64,000 nucleotides of DNA from Litorilituus lipolyticus. GTDB taxonomy: Bacteria > Pseudomonadota > Gammaproteobacteria > Enterobacterales > Alteromonadaceae. Position numbers and translations under genes: made by a program. Where the stretch lies: the NCBI RefSeq assembly GCF_006439335.1, contig NZ_SAWY01000019.1, positions 108,401-172,400 on the forward strand. Reading direction: 5' to 3'. Positions within the stretch are counted from its first letter, which is position 1, and each line of letters opens with the position of its first letter. Below the pieces are notes generated by a model. The model saw only the letters and a list, made by a program, of their open reading frames with translations, was not told the origin of the DNA and searched no databases. Of the stretch, positions 37,583-45,722 are shown in pieces.

Positions 37583-38500
37583 ATGAAAAACATCGTTCTG
37601 ATGAGTTTATTACTAACATTATCTGCATGTGGTGGTTCAAGTGACTCTACTGCACCAGATAAAGAGGTGTTACCTCCTCCGCCCTCAACTTACACTGGGG
37701 TGTTTCTTGACAGTGCTGTTGAAGGGCTTAATTACTCAACAAATAGTCAAAGCGGTACAACTAATGCTGGCGGAGAATTCTTATTTCAAGCCGATGAATT
37801 AATCACTTTTTCTATTGGCGGTATTACTTTTCCAGCAATATCAGCAGAACTTATTTTAACGCCATTGTCACTCTTTAAAAGCAGCGATATTAATCAGCTT
37901 GAGGTAGTCAATACGCTACGTTTATTACAAAGTTTAGATAGTGATGGTGACTTGACAAACAACATTCAAATCCCAGAAATAGCCCATGAATTAGCTCAAG
38001 ATCTTACCGTAGACTTTAGTGATGAAAATTTTGAAGACGTGGTGAGTGGCCTTATTACGATGATCGGCTCAGTACATCAACAACTGGTTTCAGCACAAAG
38101 CGCCATTGATCATTTTCAACAAACGTTAAACTTACTTAGTAATGAAAATCCTACTAGCTGCGAATCAACGCACACCATGGTTGGCTATAGCGGCTTTTTT
38201 GAGACTTTTCATCACAATGTCGCAGGAAAGGCGACAATTATTGACGACTGCACCATTGAAATTTCACAATTTGATTACGATGGTGGTGGCCCTGATGTGT
38301 ACTTCTACGGGGCTATTAATCACAAGTACAATAGCACGGACGCTTTCCCTATTGGTAACAAACTCAATGGCCAAATTTATAACAACGCCACAATCACGAT
38401 CAAACTGCCGCAAAATAAAACCTTAGATGACTTAACTGGTTTAAGTGTGTGGTGTGTTGATTTTAGTGCGGATTTTGGCCATATGGAATTTACACCTTAG
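37583..38500 (+). CDS. DM13-domain lipoprotein
   Basis: 305 residues from the ATG at 37583, which follows a strong AGGAGGA; a GTG at 37568 is rejected. Lipobox LTLSAC with Gly-Gly next and a Pro-rich linker (EVLPPPPS). Residues about 35-175 form an unrecognised domain (LDSAVEGLNYST, then a helical region). The C-terminal 110 residues fit DM13: TFHHNVAGKATIID, IEISQFDYDGGGPDVYF and LTGLSVWCVDFSADFG with the conserved Cys. DM13 is a predicted redox module often found with DOMON/cytochrome domains. It lies 70 bases after the GMC gene and may belong to the same operon. Confidence 0.8.
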   Translation: MKNIVLMSLLLTLSACGGSSDSTAPDKEVLPPPPSTYTGVFLDSAVEGLNYSTNSQSGTTNAGGEFLFQADELITFSIGGITFPAISAELILTPLSLFKSSDINQLEVVNTLRLLQSLDSDGDLTNNIQIPEIAHELAQDLTVDFSDENFEDVVSGLITMIGSVHQQLVSAQSAIDHFQQTLNLLSNENPTSCESTHTMVGYSGFFETFHHNVAGKATIIDDCTIEISQFDYDGGGPDVYFYGAINHKYNSTDAFPIGNKLNGQIYNNATITIKLPQNKTLDDLTGLSVWCVDFSADFGHMEFTP

Positions 38501-38549
38501 CAGCTTAATACATCAATATTACTCTAGCTACCTACCCTAAGGTGAGGCA

Positions 38550-38633
38550 TAATTGCGTTAATCCAAGTATCAAAATTAACTATTGCAGGTATTAAATTCA
38601 CTGCATTTTAGATACTGACCATTAACGCAATTA
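38550..38633 (+). promoter_or_regulatory. Long nested hairpin in the yicC leader
   Basis: An 84-bp element of nested inverted repeats: 13-bp perfect outer arms (38550-38562 with 38621-38633), then AGTATC/GATACT (38566-38571 with 38611-38616), AAAA/TTTT (38572-38575 with 38606-38609) and TGCAG/CTGCA (38584-38588 with 38601-38605). The outer arm ends at the yicC ribosome-binding site (AAAGGTAA, 38633-38640). It could be a regulatory RNA structure or a small mobile palindromic repeat. Confidence 0.6.
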
Positions 38634-38645
38634 AAGGTAACCATC

Positions 38646-39509
38646 ATGATCCACAGCATGACAGCATTCGCACGCCACGAAGTAAAAGGCGATTGGGGCA
38701 ATGCTATTTGGGAAATTCGCTCAGTCAACCAACGTTTTTTAGAGACCTACTTTAGATTACCTGAGCAATTTAGAGGCATAGAGCCATTACTACGCGAACG
38801 TTTTAGAAAACAGTTAAATCGAGGTAAAGTAGAATGTAGTTTACGCTTTAATGCCAACCCCGCCGCTAAAAGTGAAGTAACCATTAACGAAAAACTGGCA
38901 CTGCAACTTATACAACATGCTAACTGGGTGAATGAACAAACCTTAAACAGCCAAGTAAACCCAATTGAAGTAATGCGCTGGCCCGGTGTAATGGAGGCCG
39001 CTGAAACAGATATTTCTGCCATTCAAGCAGAACTATTAGCAGGCTTTGATGTTGCAATAAAAGATTTCATCAAAGCAAGAGCAAGCGAAGGTGAAAACCT
39101 TAAGGCAATGATAGAGCAACGCTTAAACGCTATTACGGTTGAAGCAGACAAAGTACAAGAGCAAATGCCCGCTATTATCGAATGGCAACGTACTCGCATC
39201 ACAGACAAATTCAGCGAAGCCAAAATTGATTTAGACTCAAGCCGTGTAGAGCAAGAGCTAGTATTACTTGCACAAAAGATGGATGTTGCTGAAGAGATAG
39301 ATCGCCTAAAAAGCCACGTAAGCGAAACCCAAAAAATACTAAACAAAGGCGGCGCTCAAGGGCGACGTTTAGACTTCATGATGCAAGAATTCAATCGCGA
39401 AGCAAACACTTTAGGCTCAAAATCTATTAATACAGACATCACCGCAAGTGCCGTTGAACTTAAAGTATTAATAGAGCAAATGCGCGAACAGATCCAGAAT
39501 ATCGAATAA
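38646..39509 (+). CDS. yicC: YicC-family endoribonuclease
   Basis: 287 residues, identical in length class to E. coli YicC (287). N-terminus MIHSMTAFARHEV, then WEIRSVNQRFLETYFRLPEQFR and LNRGKVECSLRF; C-terminal block RRLDFMMQEFNREANTLGSKS. YicC proteins are reported as endoribonucleases acting in mRNA/sRNA turnover in the cytoplasm. In E. coli it is divergent from rph-pyrE; here 6.7 kb separates the two. The leader carries an elaborate hairpin next to the ribosome-binding site. Confidence 0.94.
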   Translation: MIHSMTAFARHEVKGDWGNAIWEIRSVNQRFLETYFRLPEQFRGIEPLLRERFRKQLNRGKVECSLRFNANPAAKSEVTINEKLALQLIQHANWVNEQTLNSQVNPIEVMRWPGVMEAAETDISAIQAELLAGFDVAIKDFIKARASEGENLKAMIEQRLNAITVEADKVQEQMPAIIEWQRTRITDKFSEAKIDLDSSRVEQELVLLAQKMDVAEEIDRLKSHVSETQKILNKGGAQGRRLDFMMQEFNREANTLGSKSINTDITASAVELKVLIEQMREQIQNIE

Positions 39510-39561
39510 TAACCAATTATCCGGCCTATATTCAATCCTATACGTCAACATATAGAACTTC

Positions 39562-39589
39562 TAAATAGCCTAGATAACTAGGCTATTTA
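39562..39589. terminator. Bidirectional terminator between yicC and tyrP
   Basis: Perfect 12-bp stem (39562-39573 with 39578-39589) with a 4-base ATAA loop. Located between two convergent genes. Confidence 0.85.
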
Positions 39590-39594
39590 TGGTT

Positions 39595-40806
39595 TTATTT
39601 AATCGCTGGCACAACGCCTAACATCTGCATAAATTGCGCGCTTATAATTAACACGCCAGAGATAGCAGCCATTGAAAGCGCAAGTTTCCCGCCTTTAACT
39701 GTGTATTGTTCCCCATTATCACTCGCCAGCGTTTTTCGTTGCTGCCAAACCATAGCCACAGGTAAGAATATTGCCAGAACCACTAGCGCTATGGCGGCAT
39801 AACCCAGCGCGGTAATAAACCCTTGGGGATAAAATAACGCAAAACCTAAAGGTGGCGCAAAGGTAACTAATGCGGTCAAACTTCTATCTTTCATTGAGTC
39901 AGTTTTCTTTAACATATCACTAAAGAAATCGAACAAGCCTAAGCTTACTCCAAGAAATGACGTGGCAAGCGCTAGGTTGGCAAACACCGAGACAATGCTG
40001 ATAATCATCGGGCTTTGTATTACGTTTGCTAAACTGCCAATAAACCCCTCTAAACTTCCGCTATTGTGTAAACTTTGTTGACTCAACACTCCCTGACTAA
40101 CAATTTGCCAAAACAAATAAATAACTAAAGGTAAAGAAGCGCCAATCATGATCACTTTTCTCATGGGTTTAACACTTACCCCCATATATTTGATCACTGA
40201 AGGTATAGAGCCATGAAAGCCAAACGAGGTAAAAATAACAGGAATGGCCGAAATGATTAACCCCTGCTCTAGCGGCATATGAAGTAGGTTTTGCCCTTGA
40301 ACATAGGGAGTCAATAAATAGAAAATACTGGTTAACACTAATATTTTAATCACAAAGAGAATGCGATTAACTTTATCTACAGCGCCAGCGCCTAGTGTGA
40401 TAATTGCTCCGAATATCAAGGCAAAAAGTACCACACCAATTTGCGGCACTGCTTGCCAGTCAGTAAATTGATTTATTTTGCTTTGTAACTGCGAGCCACC
40501 GCCTGCGATATAAGCAGCACACAGCGCGTAAAATAAAAATATCATGGAAAAATTAGCAATTAATTGCCCTTTCTTTCCTAAAATATTTTTAGCTAAGGTA
40601 TTAAGGGTTGCATTAGCCTCAGCGTGTTGATGAAGCTCTATGGTGAGTAAGGCAGTGTAGGTCATCAAGCACCAAGCAAAAATAAGCACTATCATTGCCG
40701 TAGTAAAACCTAAACCTGACGAGGCAATAGGCAGCGCTAACATCCCTGCACCTATTGTTGTCCCTGCAATAATTAGTGTACTTCCCAGCGTTTTGCTTAC
40801 TTTCAT
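39595..40806 (-). CDS. tyrP: Tyrosine-specific transporter, HAAAP family
   Basis: 403 residues from the ATG at 40806 (AGGGGC upstream), the same N-terminal wording as TyrP (TLGSTLIIAGTTIGAGMLALPIA); a start at 40839 adds eleven unsupported residues. Eleven or so membrane helices of the hydroxy/aromatic amino acid permease family; FTSFGFHGSIPSVIKYMG is the family's signature region. Proton-coupled uptake of tyrosine across the inner membrane. Tyrosine specificity is inferred from similarity to TyrP; Mtr-like tryptophan transport cannot be excluded. Confidence 0.88.
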   Translation of the reverse strand: MKVSKTLGSTLIIAGTTIGAGMLALPIASSGLGFTTAMIVLIFAWCLMTYTALLTIELHQHAEANATLNTLAKNILGKKGQLIANFSMIFLFYALCAAYIAGGGSQLQSKINQFTDWQAVPQIGVVLFALIFGAIITLGAGAVDKVNRILFVIKILVLTSIFYLLTPYVQGQNLLHMPLEQGLIISAIPVIFTSFGFHGSIPSVIKYMGVSVKPMRKVIMIGASLPLVIYLFWQIVSQGVLSQQSLHNSGSLEGFIGSLANVIQSPMIISIVSVFANLALATSFLGVSLGLFDFFSDMLKKTDSMKDRSLTALVTFAPPLGFALFYPQGFITALGYAAIALVVLAIFLPVAMVWQQRKTLASDNGEQYTVKGGKLALSMAAISGVLIISAQFMQMLGVVPAIK

Positions 40807-41005
40807 GGTTGCCCCTATTTTTATTATTATGTTCACCACAGTAAAAGGAAGCTTTACTAATTAAAAGGCGCTTGTAAAAAAAAATAAAGATACTGTGTAA
40901 TATAACATTGACGATTGATTCATCATTTACTTATAAATCAATCGCGTTTTGCTTAATAATACATCCTAAGCATACAGTGGTAGGGTTTTATAAACGGCTT
41001 CGATG

Positions 41006-41599
41006 CTATACGTGTTTACCTCTCACCCAAGTAGAGTTATCTTTGAGTAAACGCTCACCAGCATCAACAGCGCCTGTTTCCATTGTAGTTCCCATGGAAT
41101 CATTCCATCGGTTTAAATATCCAAATAATGAAATAACCCCTAATATCTCAACAATCTCACCATCATCCCAATATTCATGTAGCTCAGCACTTATTAAATC
41201 GTCAACCGCATTGGGTACACTTGAAGCAGCTAGGGCAAATTCAAAAGCTGCTTTTTCAGCAGGCGTATATAAATCGCTTTCTCTGAATGACCAAATGTTG
41301 GCTAAGCGCTCATCGGTTCCGCCATATCGCTCTGCGGCCAAAATAGTATGAGCTTCGCAATATCGGCACCCAGTATTAGCACTGGTAATATACCCAATCA
41401 GACGTTTTTGTTCTGAGGTTACACTTCCTTCATTTGCCATTACTGCCATATTTAAATTAATAAATGCTTTAGCAATAGCTGGGCGCCTTTGCATCGTTAA
41501 AACACTATTAGGACAAAAGCCTAGCGTTTCATTGAAAAATTCAGCAAGTTTAGTGACATCTTCGTTTTCATCTGTAGCTAAGGGGGTAACTAATGGCAT
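41006..41599 (-). CDS. Carboxymuconolactone decarboxylase/AhpD-family protein
   Basis: 197 residues, all-helical AhpD-like fold with the redox motif NTGCRYCEAHT (CXXCXXH) that defines peroxidase-type members. Likely reduces alkyl hydroperoxides or supports a peroxide/aldehyde defence, in the cytoplasm. Divergent from a MarR-family regulator across a perfect 26-bp palindrome at 41652-41677, which strongly suggests MarR control, as in many oxidant-responsive modules. Confidence 0.88.
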   Translation of the reverse strand: MPLVTPLATDENEDVTKLAEFFNETLGFCPNSVLTMQRRPAIAKAFINLNMAVMANEGSVTSEQKRLIGYITSANTGCRYCEAHTILAAERYGGTDERLANIWSFRESDLYTPAEKAAFEFALAASSVPNAVDDLISAELHEYWDDGEIVEILGVISLFGYLNRWNDSMGTTMETGAVDAGERLLKDNSTWVRGKHV

Positions 41600-41651
41600 A
41601 ACACGGTTCCTCTTTGTTTAACTATATGGTTTGAATTTATTAAGATACAAT

Positions 41652-41677
41652 CTAGATGTTGCAAATGCAACATCTAG
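41652..41677. promoter_or_regulatory. Perfect 26-bp palindrome, probable MarR operator
   Basis: Arms CTAGATGTTGCA (41652-41663) and TGCAACATCTAG (41666-41677) with a 2-bp spacer. Centred about 65 bp upstream of the AhpD-like start and between it and the MarR gene. Size and symmetry fit a MarR dimer site. Confidence 0.75.
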
Positions 41678-41800
41678 GGTAATTAATCACAATCCCATGC
41701 ATACCTTAGGTTAAACCAATGTACCTACCTCCCTATTGGCGACTTTTTTCTTTTGTGATTAAATACTGCTTAAGAAAATACTAAGAAGTTAGGATTAATT

Positions 41801-42379
41801 ATCAGCAATTACACTAGAGAGCAGGCATTTAAGTTATCTACGCAAACAATAAAACCTCTCGATCTAACAACTCACTTGCCTTTTCGTGTTGCAGTCGTCA
41901 GTAATTTACTCGCGTTAAACCGAGATTGGGAAATAAGAGAACTATGTGACTTAGAACCAAGAGAAATACGCGTATTGCTCAATATTGGCTCTTATATGCC
42001 AATTAAAGCCGCTGATATTGCGTATCAATCACGTATTGATTCATACAACGTTAGCCGAGCGGTGAAAGCGTTAAGCAGCAAAGAGTTAATTAATATTGTT
42101 CCCGATAGCTATAGTAAAAATATAAAATACCTGACATTGAATGAGAAAGGACAAGAGCTTTATCAACAAATTAGTTCAGCAATATCGCACAGAGCAACAG
42201 AGCTCGAAAGTGTACTCACTCATGAAGAATTGAAGTCCTTTTATTCAATTTTAGAGAAAATAGAAGATAAATCTGAGCAACTACTAGCACAACAGGCCAT
42301 AAAGAAAATTGATAAAGGACACACACCTCCTGCCGATCAAAAGGAGCTGATTCGTTGGTATCGTAAACGTAACGGCTAA
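41801..42379 (+). CDS. MarR-family transcriptional regulator, probably non-AUG start
   Basis: About 192 residues if translation begins at ATC 41801 (or ATT 41798), just after AGGA (41791-41794). The frame is open from the TAA at 41771-41773 but has no ATG or GTG; the only standard alternative is TTG 41876, which has no ribosome-binding site and would cut off DLTTHLPFRVAVVSN, the first conserved helix. The wHTH is IKAADIAYQSRIDSYNVSRAVKALSSKELI, with a wing SYSKNIKYLTLNEKG. Likely represses the divergent AhpD-like gene and itself through the palindrome at 41652. Start uncertain; family certain. Confidence 0.8.
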   Translation: MSNYTREQAFKLSTQTIKPLDLTTHLPFRVAVVSNLLALNRDWEIRELCDLEPREIRVLLNIGSYMPIKAADIAYQSRIDSYNVSRAVKALSSKELINIVPDSYSKNIKYLTLNEKGQELYQQISSAISHRATELESVLTHEELKSFYSILEKIEDKSEQLLAQQAIKKIDKGHTPPADQKELIRWYRKRNG

Positions 42380-42484
42380 ACTATGAAGTTACAATAGAGC
42401 TCCTCTAAAATTCACTGTACTTTTTACCCAGCGCTCAAACCATTTCAGGTATGTGATCGCTGTTATGCCATTTACAAACGCAAA

Positions 42485-42519
42485 AAAAGCTCGTTCGCAA
42501 AAATTAAGAACGAGCTTTT
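42485..42519. terminator. Bidirectional rho-independent terminator
   Basis: 12-bp perfect stem (42485-42496 with 42508-42519), A-rich before and T-rich after. Lies between the convergent MarR gene and the DUF4785-like gene. Confidence 0.9.
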
Positions 42520-42577
42520 CTTCATAGGGTGGTCACATTAATAACTCAAATTAATGACTTTAATTAATATCGCTTTA

Positions 42578-43813
42578 TTACAACTGCTGCAGTAAAGCCA
42601 AGCGACTTTGATCCATTAACTGTACACTCTTAACGGTATATGGAGCTTGTAAGCCAGAGTTATCGATTATCGTTTGGTCAAACGCTAATTTTCGTTGATG
42701 AATTCCTACAGGTAAATAATACGCAGAACGGCTAAGCATAAATGGTACTGCATCACCTTGTTGGTTAGTCCCATAGACAATGCCGCTTATTTCATAACGC
42801 CCTTCACTAGCGACATTTACATTAAAAGCGACTGAGTCAGCCTTATGGTCAACTTTGCCCTCTAACCTTGCCGTTGGTCTATTTACTGCGAAGGCTACCT
42901 TACCATTTCGTTTTACGGTAACCCCTTGACTTTGAGCTTCTGTGACAATCAGTAACTCATATAGCTGTCCCGTATTTTGGTCATTAACATGTTGTGGCAA
43001 AGTTATTTTAAATTGATTATCTAACTTAACAACTTCTAACGCATTCACTTCACCATTTGGCAATTTAACACTGACCTTTTGAGTGCCTAACAATGCATGT
43101 CCTTGTCTACTTAACAGTTTGGAATTAAACAGGATATCTTGCCCTGCGCGATAACTTTGCTTATCAATAGTTAAATGTAGTTTGTGCTCGGCATTTTTCT
43201 CTTTAACATTAACCATATAGCGCTGGTCTTCTTCAAGTAGTTGTTCTACTTTCAGTGTAAATTTTCCTGCACCTAAAGTTTTATTTAGTTGTAACGCACT
43301 ACTATTGGGGAAAATATTCGCGGTAGCAAACTGCTCAGCAGTCACTTTTTGTGAAAAGGCCGACTTCAATGTAACACCTGCTTTCAACAAAGAAACAAAT
43401 TCAGGTTCTATTGCGTGTTGTTGCATATTGCGCATATCATTTTTCACGCTTTTGCCTGACAAACGAATTAACGCACCTGGTTGACTAATAGCAACAGCCA
43501 CACCTGCCATTAACTCTCTACCTGTCACTTCAAACCAGTATTCATCACTAATGTCTGTGTACCCCTGGTTTTTAAAAGCAACTTTGTTTGCGCTGGATAT
43601 CGCTTGGCTAAAGTGCACGCTTTGTCGTTCTATGGAGGACGACATAAGATCCACATTGACTAAATCGTAATCTTCCACTGCTATTTCAGATAATTTAGCT
43701 TGCTTAAAACCGTTATCCTTCAAACCGATCGCTAGTGAATTTGCATGCAATGATGAACTAAGTAGTAATACCGATAAGCTAGCGCCCATTACAACGTTTT
43801 TATTATTTTTCAT
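42578..43813 (-). CDS. Exported beta-rich protein, DUF4785-like
   Basis: 411 residues with a Sec signal (1-24, SSSLHAN). Mature part: a first region (to about 190) containing SQPGALIRLSGKS, then two Ig-like beta domains (about 200-310 and 310-400; HLTIDKQSYRAGQDILFNSKLLSRQG is macroglobulin-like wording). I associate this plan with DUF4785 proteins, but only tentatively. No catalytic motif seen. Nine bases downstream of an exported hydrolase gene with which it must be co-expressed; a partner or folding helper for that hydrolase is possible. Confidence 0.65.
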   Translation of the reverse strand: MKNNKNVVMGASLSVLLLSSSLHANSLAIGLKDNGFKQAKLSEIAVEDYDLVNVDLMSSSIERQSVHFSQAISSANKVAFKNQGYTDISDEYWFEVTGRELMAGVAVAISQPGALIRLSGKSVKNDMRNMQQHAIEPEFVSLLKAGVTLKSAFSQKVTAEQFATANIFPNSSALQLNKTLGAGKFTLKVEQLLEEDQRYMVNVKEKNAEHKLHLTIDKQSYRAGQDILFNSKLLSRQGHALLGTQKVSVKLPNGEVNALEVVKLDNQFKITLPQHVNDQNTGQLYELLIVTEAQSQGVTVKRNGKVAFAVNRPTARLEGKVDHKADSVAFNVNVASEGRYEISGIVYGTNQQGDAVPFMLSRSAYYLPVGIHQRKLAFDQTIIDNSGLQAPYTVKSVQLMDQSRLALLQQL

Positions 43814-43821
43814 GGTAAATC

Positions 43822-44679
43822 CTAAATATCGTTTCTAATTATCGTATCTAAATTAAAGCAATCTCTGCGGCTTTGTTGATGGCTTAGAGGCTCTCGACCT
43901 TTTGTACGCTGTTTGTCGGTAAACCACTCAACCCCAGCCCCTCGCTGAGAACTACAATTTAAAAAACCATCAGAACAAGAGTCTAACCAGTTTTGTGTTG
44001 TTTCTAAGGCAACTTGGTATTGGTAACCTGCGCAGTAGCTGTCTCCATCCCAAATAGCTGAATCAACATCAGAACCAACAACTGCTTTAAATAAAATAGG
44101 TAAATTAGGTCTATTCACAGTGCCTTGTAGCCAATGCTGATTATAATAAGCCATCCAACTTGTTTGCTGTTGACTCACTGCATCAGAATCATAACCCAAT
44201 AACCAGCCTAACGAAGTTTCAAAAACATTCCCTTGTTTTACCGTATCTGCTAATGGCGTACCTAAACTTGAAGGAGCCAACGCAATAACTTTTGTCGTTT
44301 TACTAATAATATTGGGATAACGGTTATCATAGGTTGGATTAGACATGATCCAACGAACAATATTGCCACCATTTGAGTGGGTCAATAACACTAAGTCAGT
44401 AATGTTTTTTTGTTGAATAAAGGTCGTTAATTGTTCTGCCAAACAACCTGCGGCTTCACTCTTCCACATAAACTGATCAAAATCGCAATTTACGACGGCA
44501 TACAACGAGGAGTTTGACAGTCCCAGCCGAACCGAATTTACAAAATCGCCAGTCCAATAATCATTATATGCGTCCGTTTGTTTACCTGTGCCATGAATAA
44601 AAGCGATGCCTTGAGCCGCATTTACAGACCATGACATTACAACGCTAAGCATCACCATTGAGATAATTCTTCTTACCAT
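43822..44679 (-). CDS. Exported alpha/beta hydrolase with Cys-rich C-terminus
   Basis: 285 residues from the ATG at 44679 (MVRRIISMVML), which opens a clean signal peptide (VNAAQG); the upstream extension to 44754 is rejected. Lipase-like motifs: IAFIHGTGKQTDA (oxyanion) and LLTHSNGGNIVRWI (nucleophile elbow HSNGG). Several cysteines (CDFDQF, AAGCLAE, SYCAGY, LDSCSDGFLNC, RDCFN) suggest disulfides. The C-terminus has a His near the end (LSHQQSRRD). Probably a secreted esterase, lipase or amidase. Forms an operon with the DUF4785-like protein. Confidence 0.78.
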   Translation of the reverse strand: MVRRIISMVMLSVVMSWSVNAAQGIAFIHGTGKQTDAYNDYWTGDFVNSVRLGLSNSSLYAVVNCDFDQFMWKSEAAGCLAEQLTTFIQQKNITDLVLLTHSNGGNIVRWIMSNPTYDNRYPNIISKTTKVIALAPSSLGTPLADTVKQGNVFETSLGWLLGYDSDAVSQQQTSWMAYYNQHWLQGTVNRPNLPILFKAVVGSDVDSAIWDGDSYCAGYQYQVALETTQNWLDSCSDGFLNCSSQRGAGVEWFTDKQRTKGREPLSHQQSRRDCFNLDTIIRNDI

Positions 44680-45038
44680 TTTGTTTTCCTTTTTGTAATT
44701 ATTTTTATTTAAAAGGTCGAACCTCCTACCAGAAGGTTTACAAATTTTTAACATTAAATGTAATTAAAAAGCAAACAAAAATCGGTGTTTTTTTAAACAG
44801 AAATTAGCATGAGTGGTGACCTCTGTATTAAGCAGAAGCTCTAATAGGATGCAGACAATAAAGTTAATAACGTAATATAAGATAAGGGTTTAACCATAGA
44901 CTGTTTAAAACAGCGTAAAAAAATATTTTTATCATCAGTAAAAGGAATGTTACTGAGTCTTGTACATACCTTGCTAATTTTGTTACTTTTATTTGAGCAG
45001 CTATATAGCGACAAAATACTTTCAAAGGATGCCTTCAT

Positions 45039-45704
45039 ATGATCTCTCTTTCCCCTGAACAAGCGCGTGTTATTGGTGTAATGCTAGAAAAAGAAACCAC
45101 TACACCTGAACAATATCCTCTATCTATTAACGGGTTAGCTAACGGCTGTAATCAAAAAAGTAATCGTGAACCAGTGATGTCTCTCTCTGAAAGCGATATA
45201 CAGAATATTGTTGATGAACTTGTTCAAATGAATCAGCTAATGGTTGACCATAAAGCTTCTGGCAGAGTTAATAAGTACTTTCATCGCTTTTGTAACACTG
45301 AATTCGGTAGCTTACAGCTCACCTTGCAGCAACGTGCAATTATTTGCGTATTGTTGCTCAGAGGCCCACAAACTCCAGGTGAGTTAAGAACACGCACTAA
45401 CCGCTTAGCTGACTTTTCTGATGTAAGTGAAGTTGAAGCCGCATTAACCGCTTTACAAGATTTAAACGGTAATGTTTTAGTTAAAAAACTCGCTCGTGAG
45501 CCGGGCAAACGCGAATCTCGTTATGTGCAACTTTTCTCAGATGAAGAATATATTCAGGCGCATGAGGAGCCTAACGCTGCAACAGAAGGGGTTTTATCTA
45601 CGAGTGAAAGTCAATTATTATCAGAGCGTATTATCGCCCTTGAAGAGCAAGTTGCCAGCTTAACCGAGAAGTTAACTCAGTTATCAGCACAATTAGATGA
45701 CTAA
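45039..45704 (+). CDS. yceH: YceH-family (DUF480) winged-helix protein
   Basis: 221 residues. DUF480 wording is clear: LSPEQARVIGVMLEKETTTPEQYPLSINGLANGCNQKSNREPVMSLSE and RGPQTPGELRTRTNRLADFSDVSEVEAAL. Two tandem winged-helix domains, then a C-terminal coiled coil (about 190-219). Conserved in gammaproteobacteria with unclear function. AAAGGATG precedes the ATG at 45039. Only 18 bases separate its stop from the convergent sirtuin gene. Confidence 0.92.
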   Translation: MISLSPEQARVIGVMLEKETTTPEQYPLSINGLANGCNQKSNREPVMSLSESDIQNIVDELVQMNQLMVDHKASGRVNKYFHRFCNTEFGSLQLTLQQRAIICVLLLRGPQTPGELRTRTNRLADFSDVSEVEAALTALQDLNGNVLVKKLAREPGKRESRYVQLFSDEEYIQAHEEPNAATEGVLSTSESQLLSERIIALEEQVASLTEKLTQLSAQLDD

Positions 45705-45722
45705 TTCATTCAACCCTGCTTG

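Noticed and set aside
44841..45062. Minus-strand 73-codon frame before yceH
   Set aside because: Overlaps the yceH start region, has no family resemblance, and its upstream end lies inside yceH.
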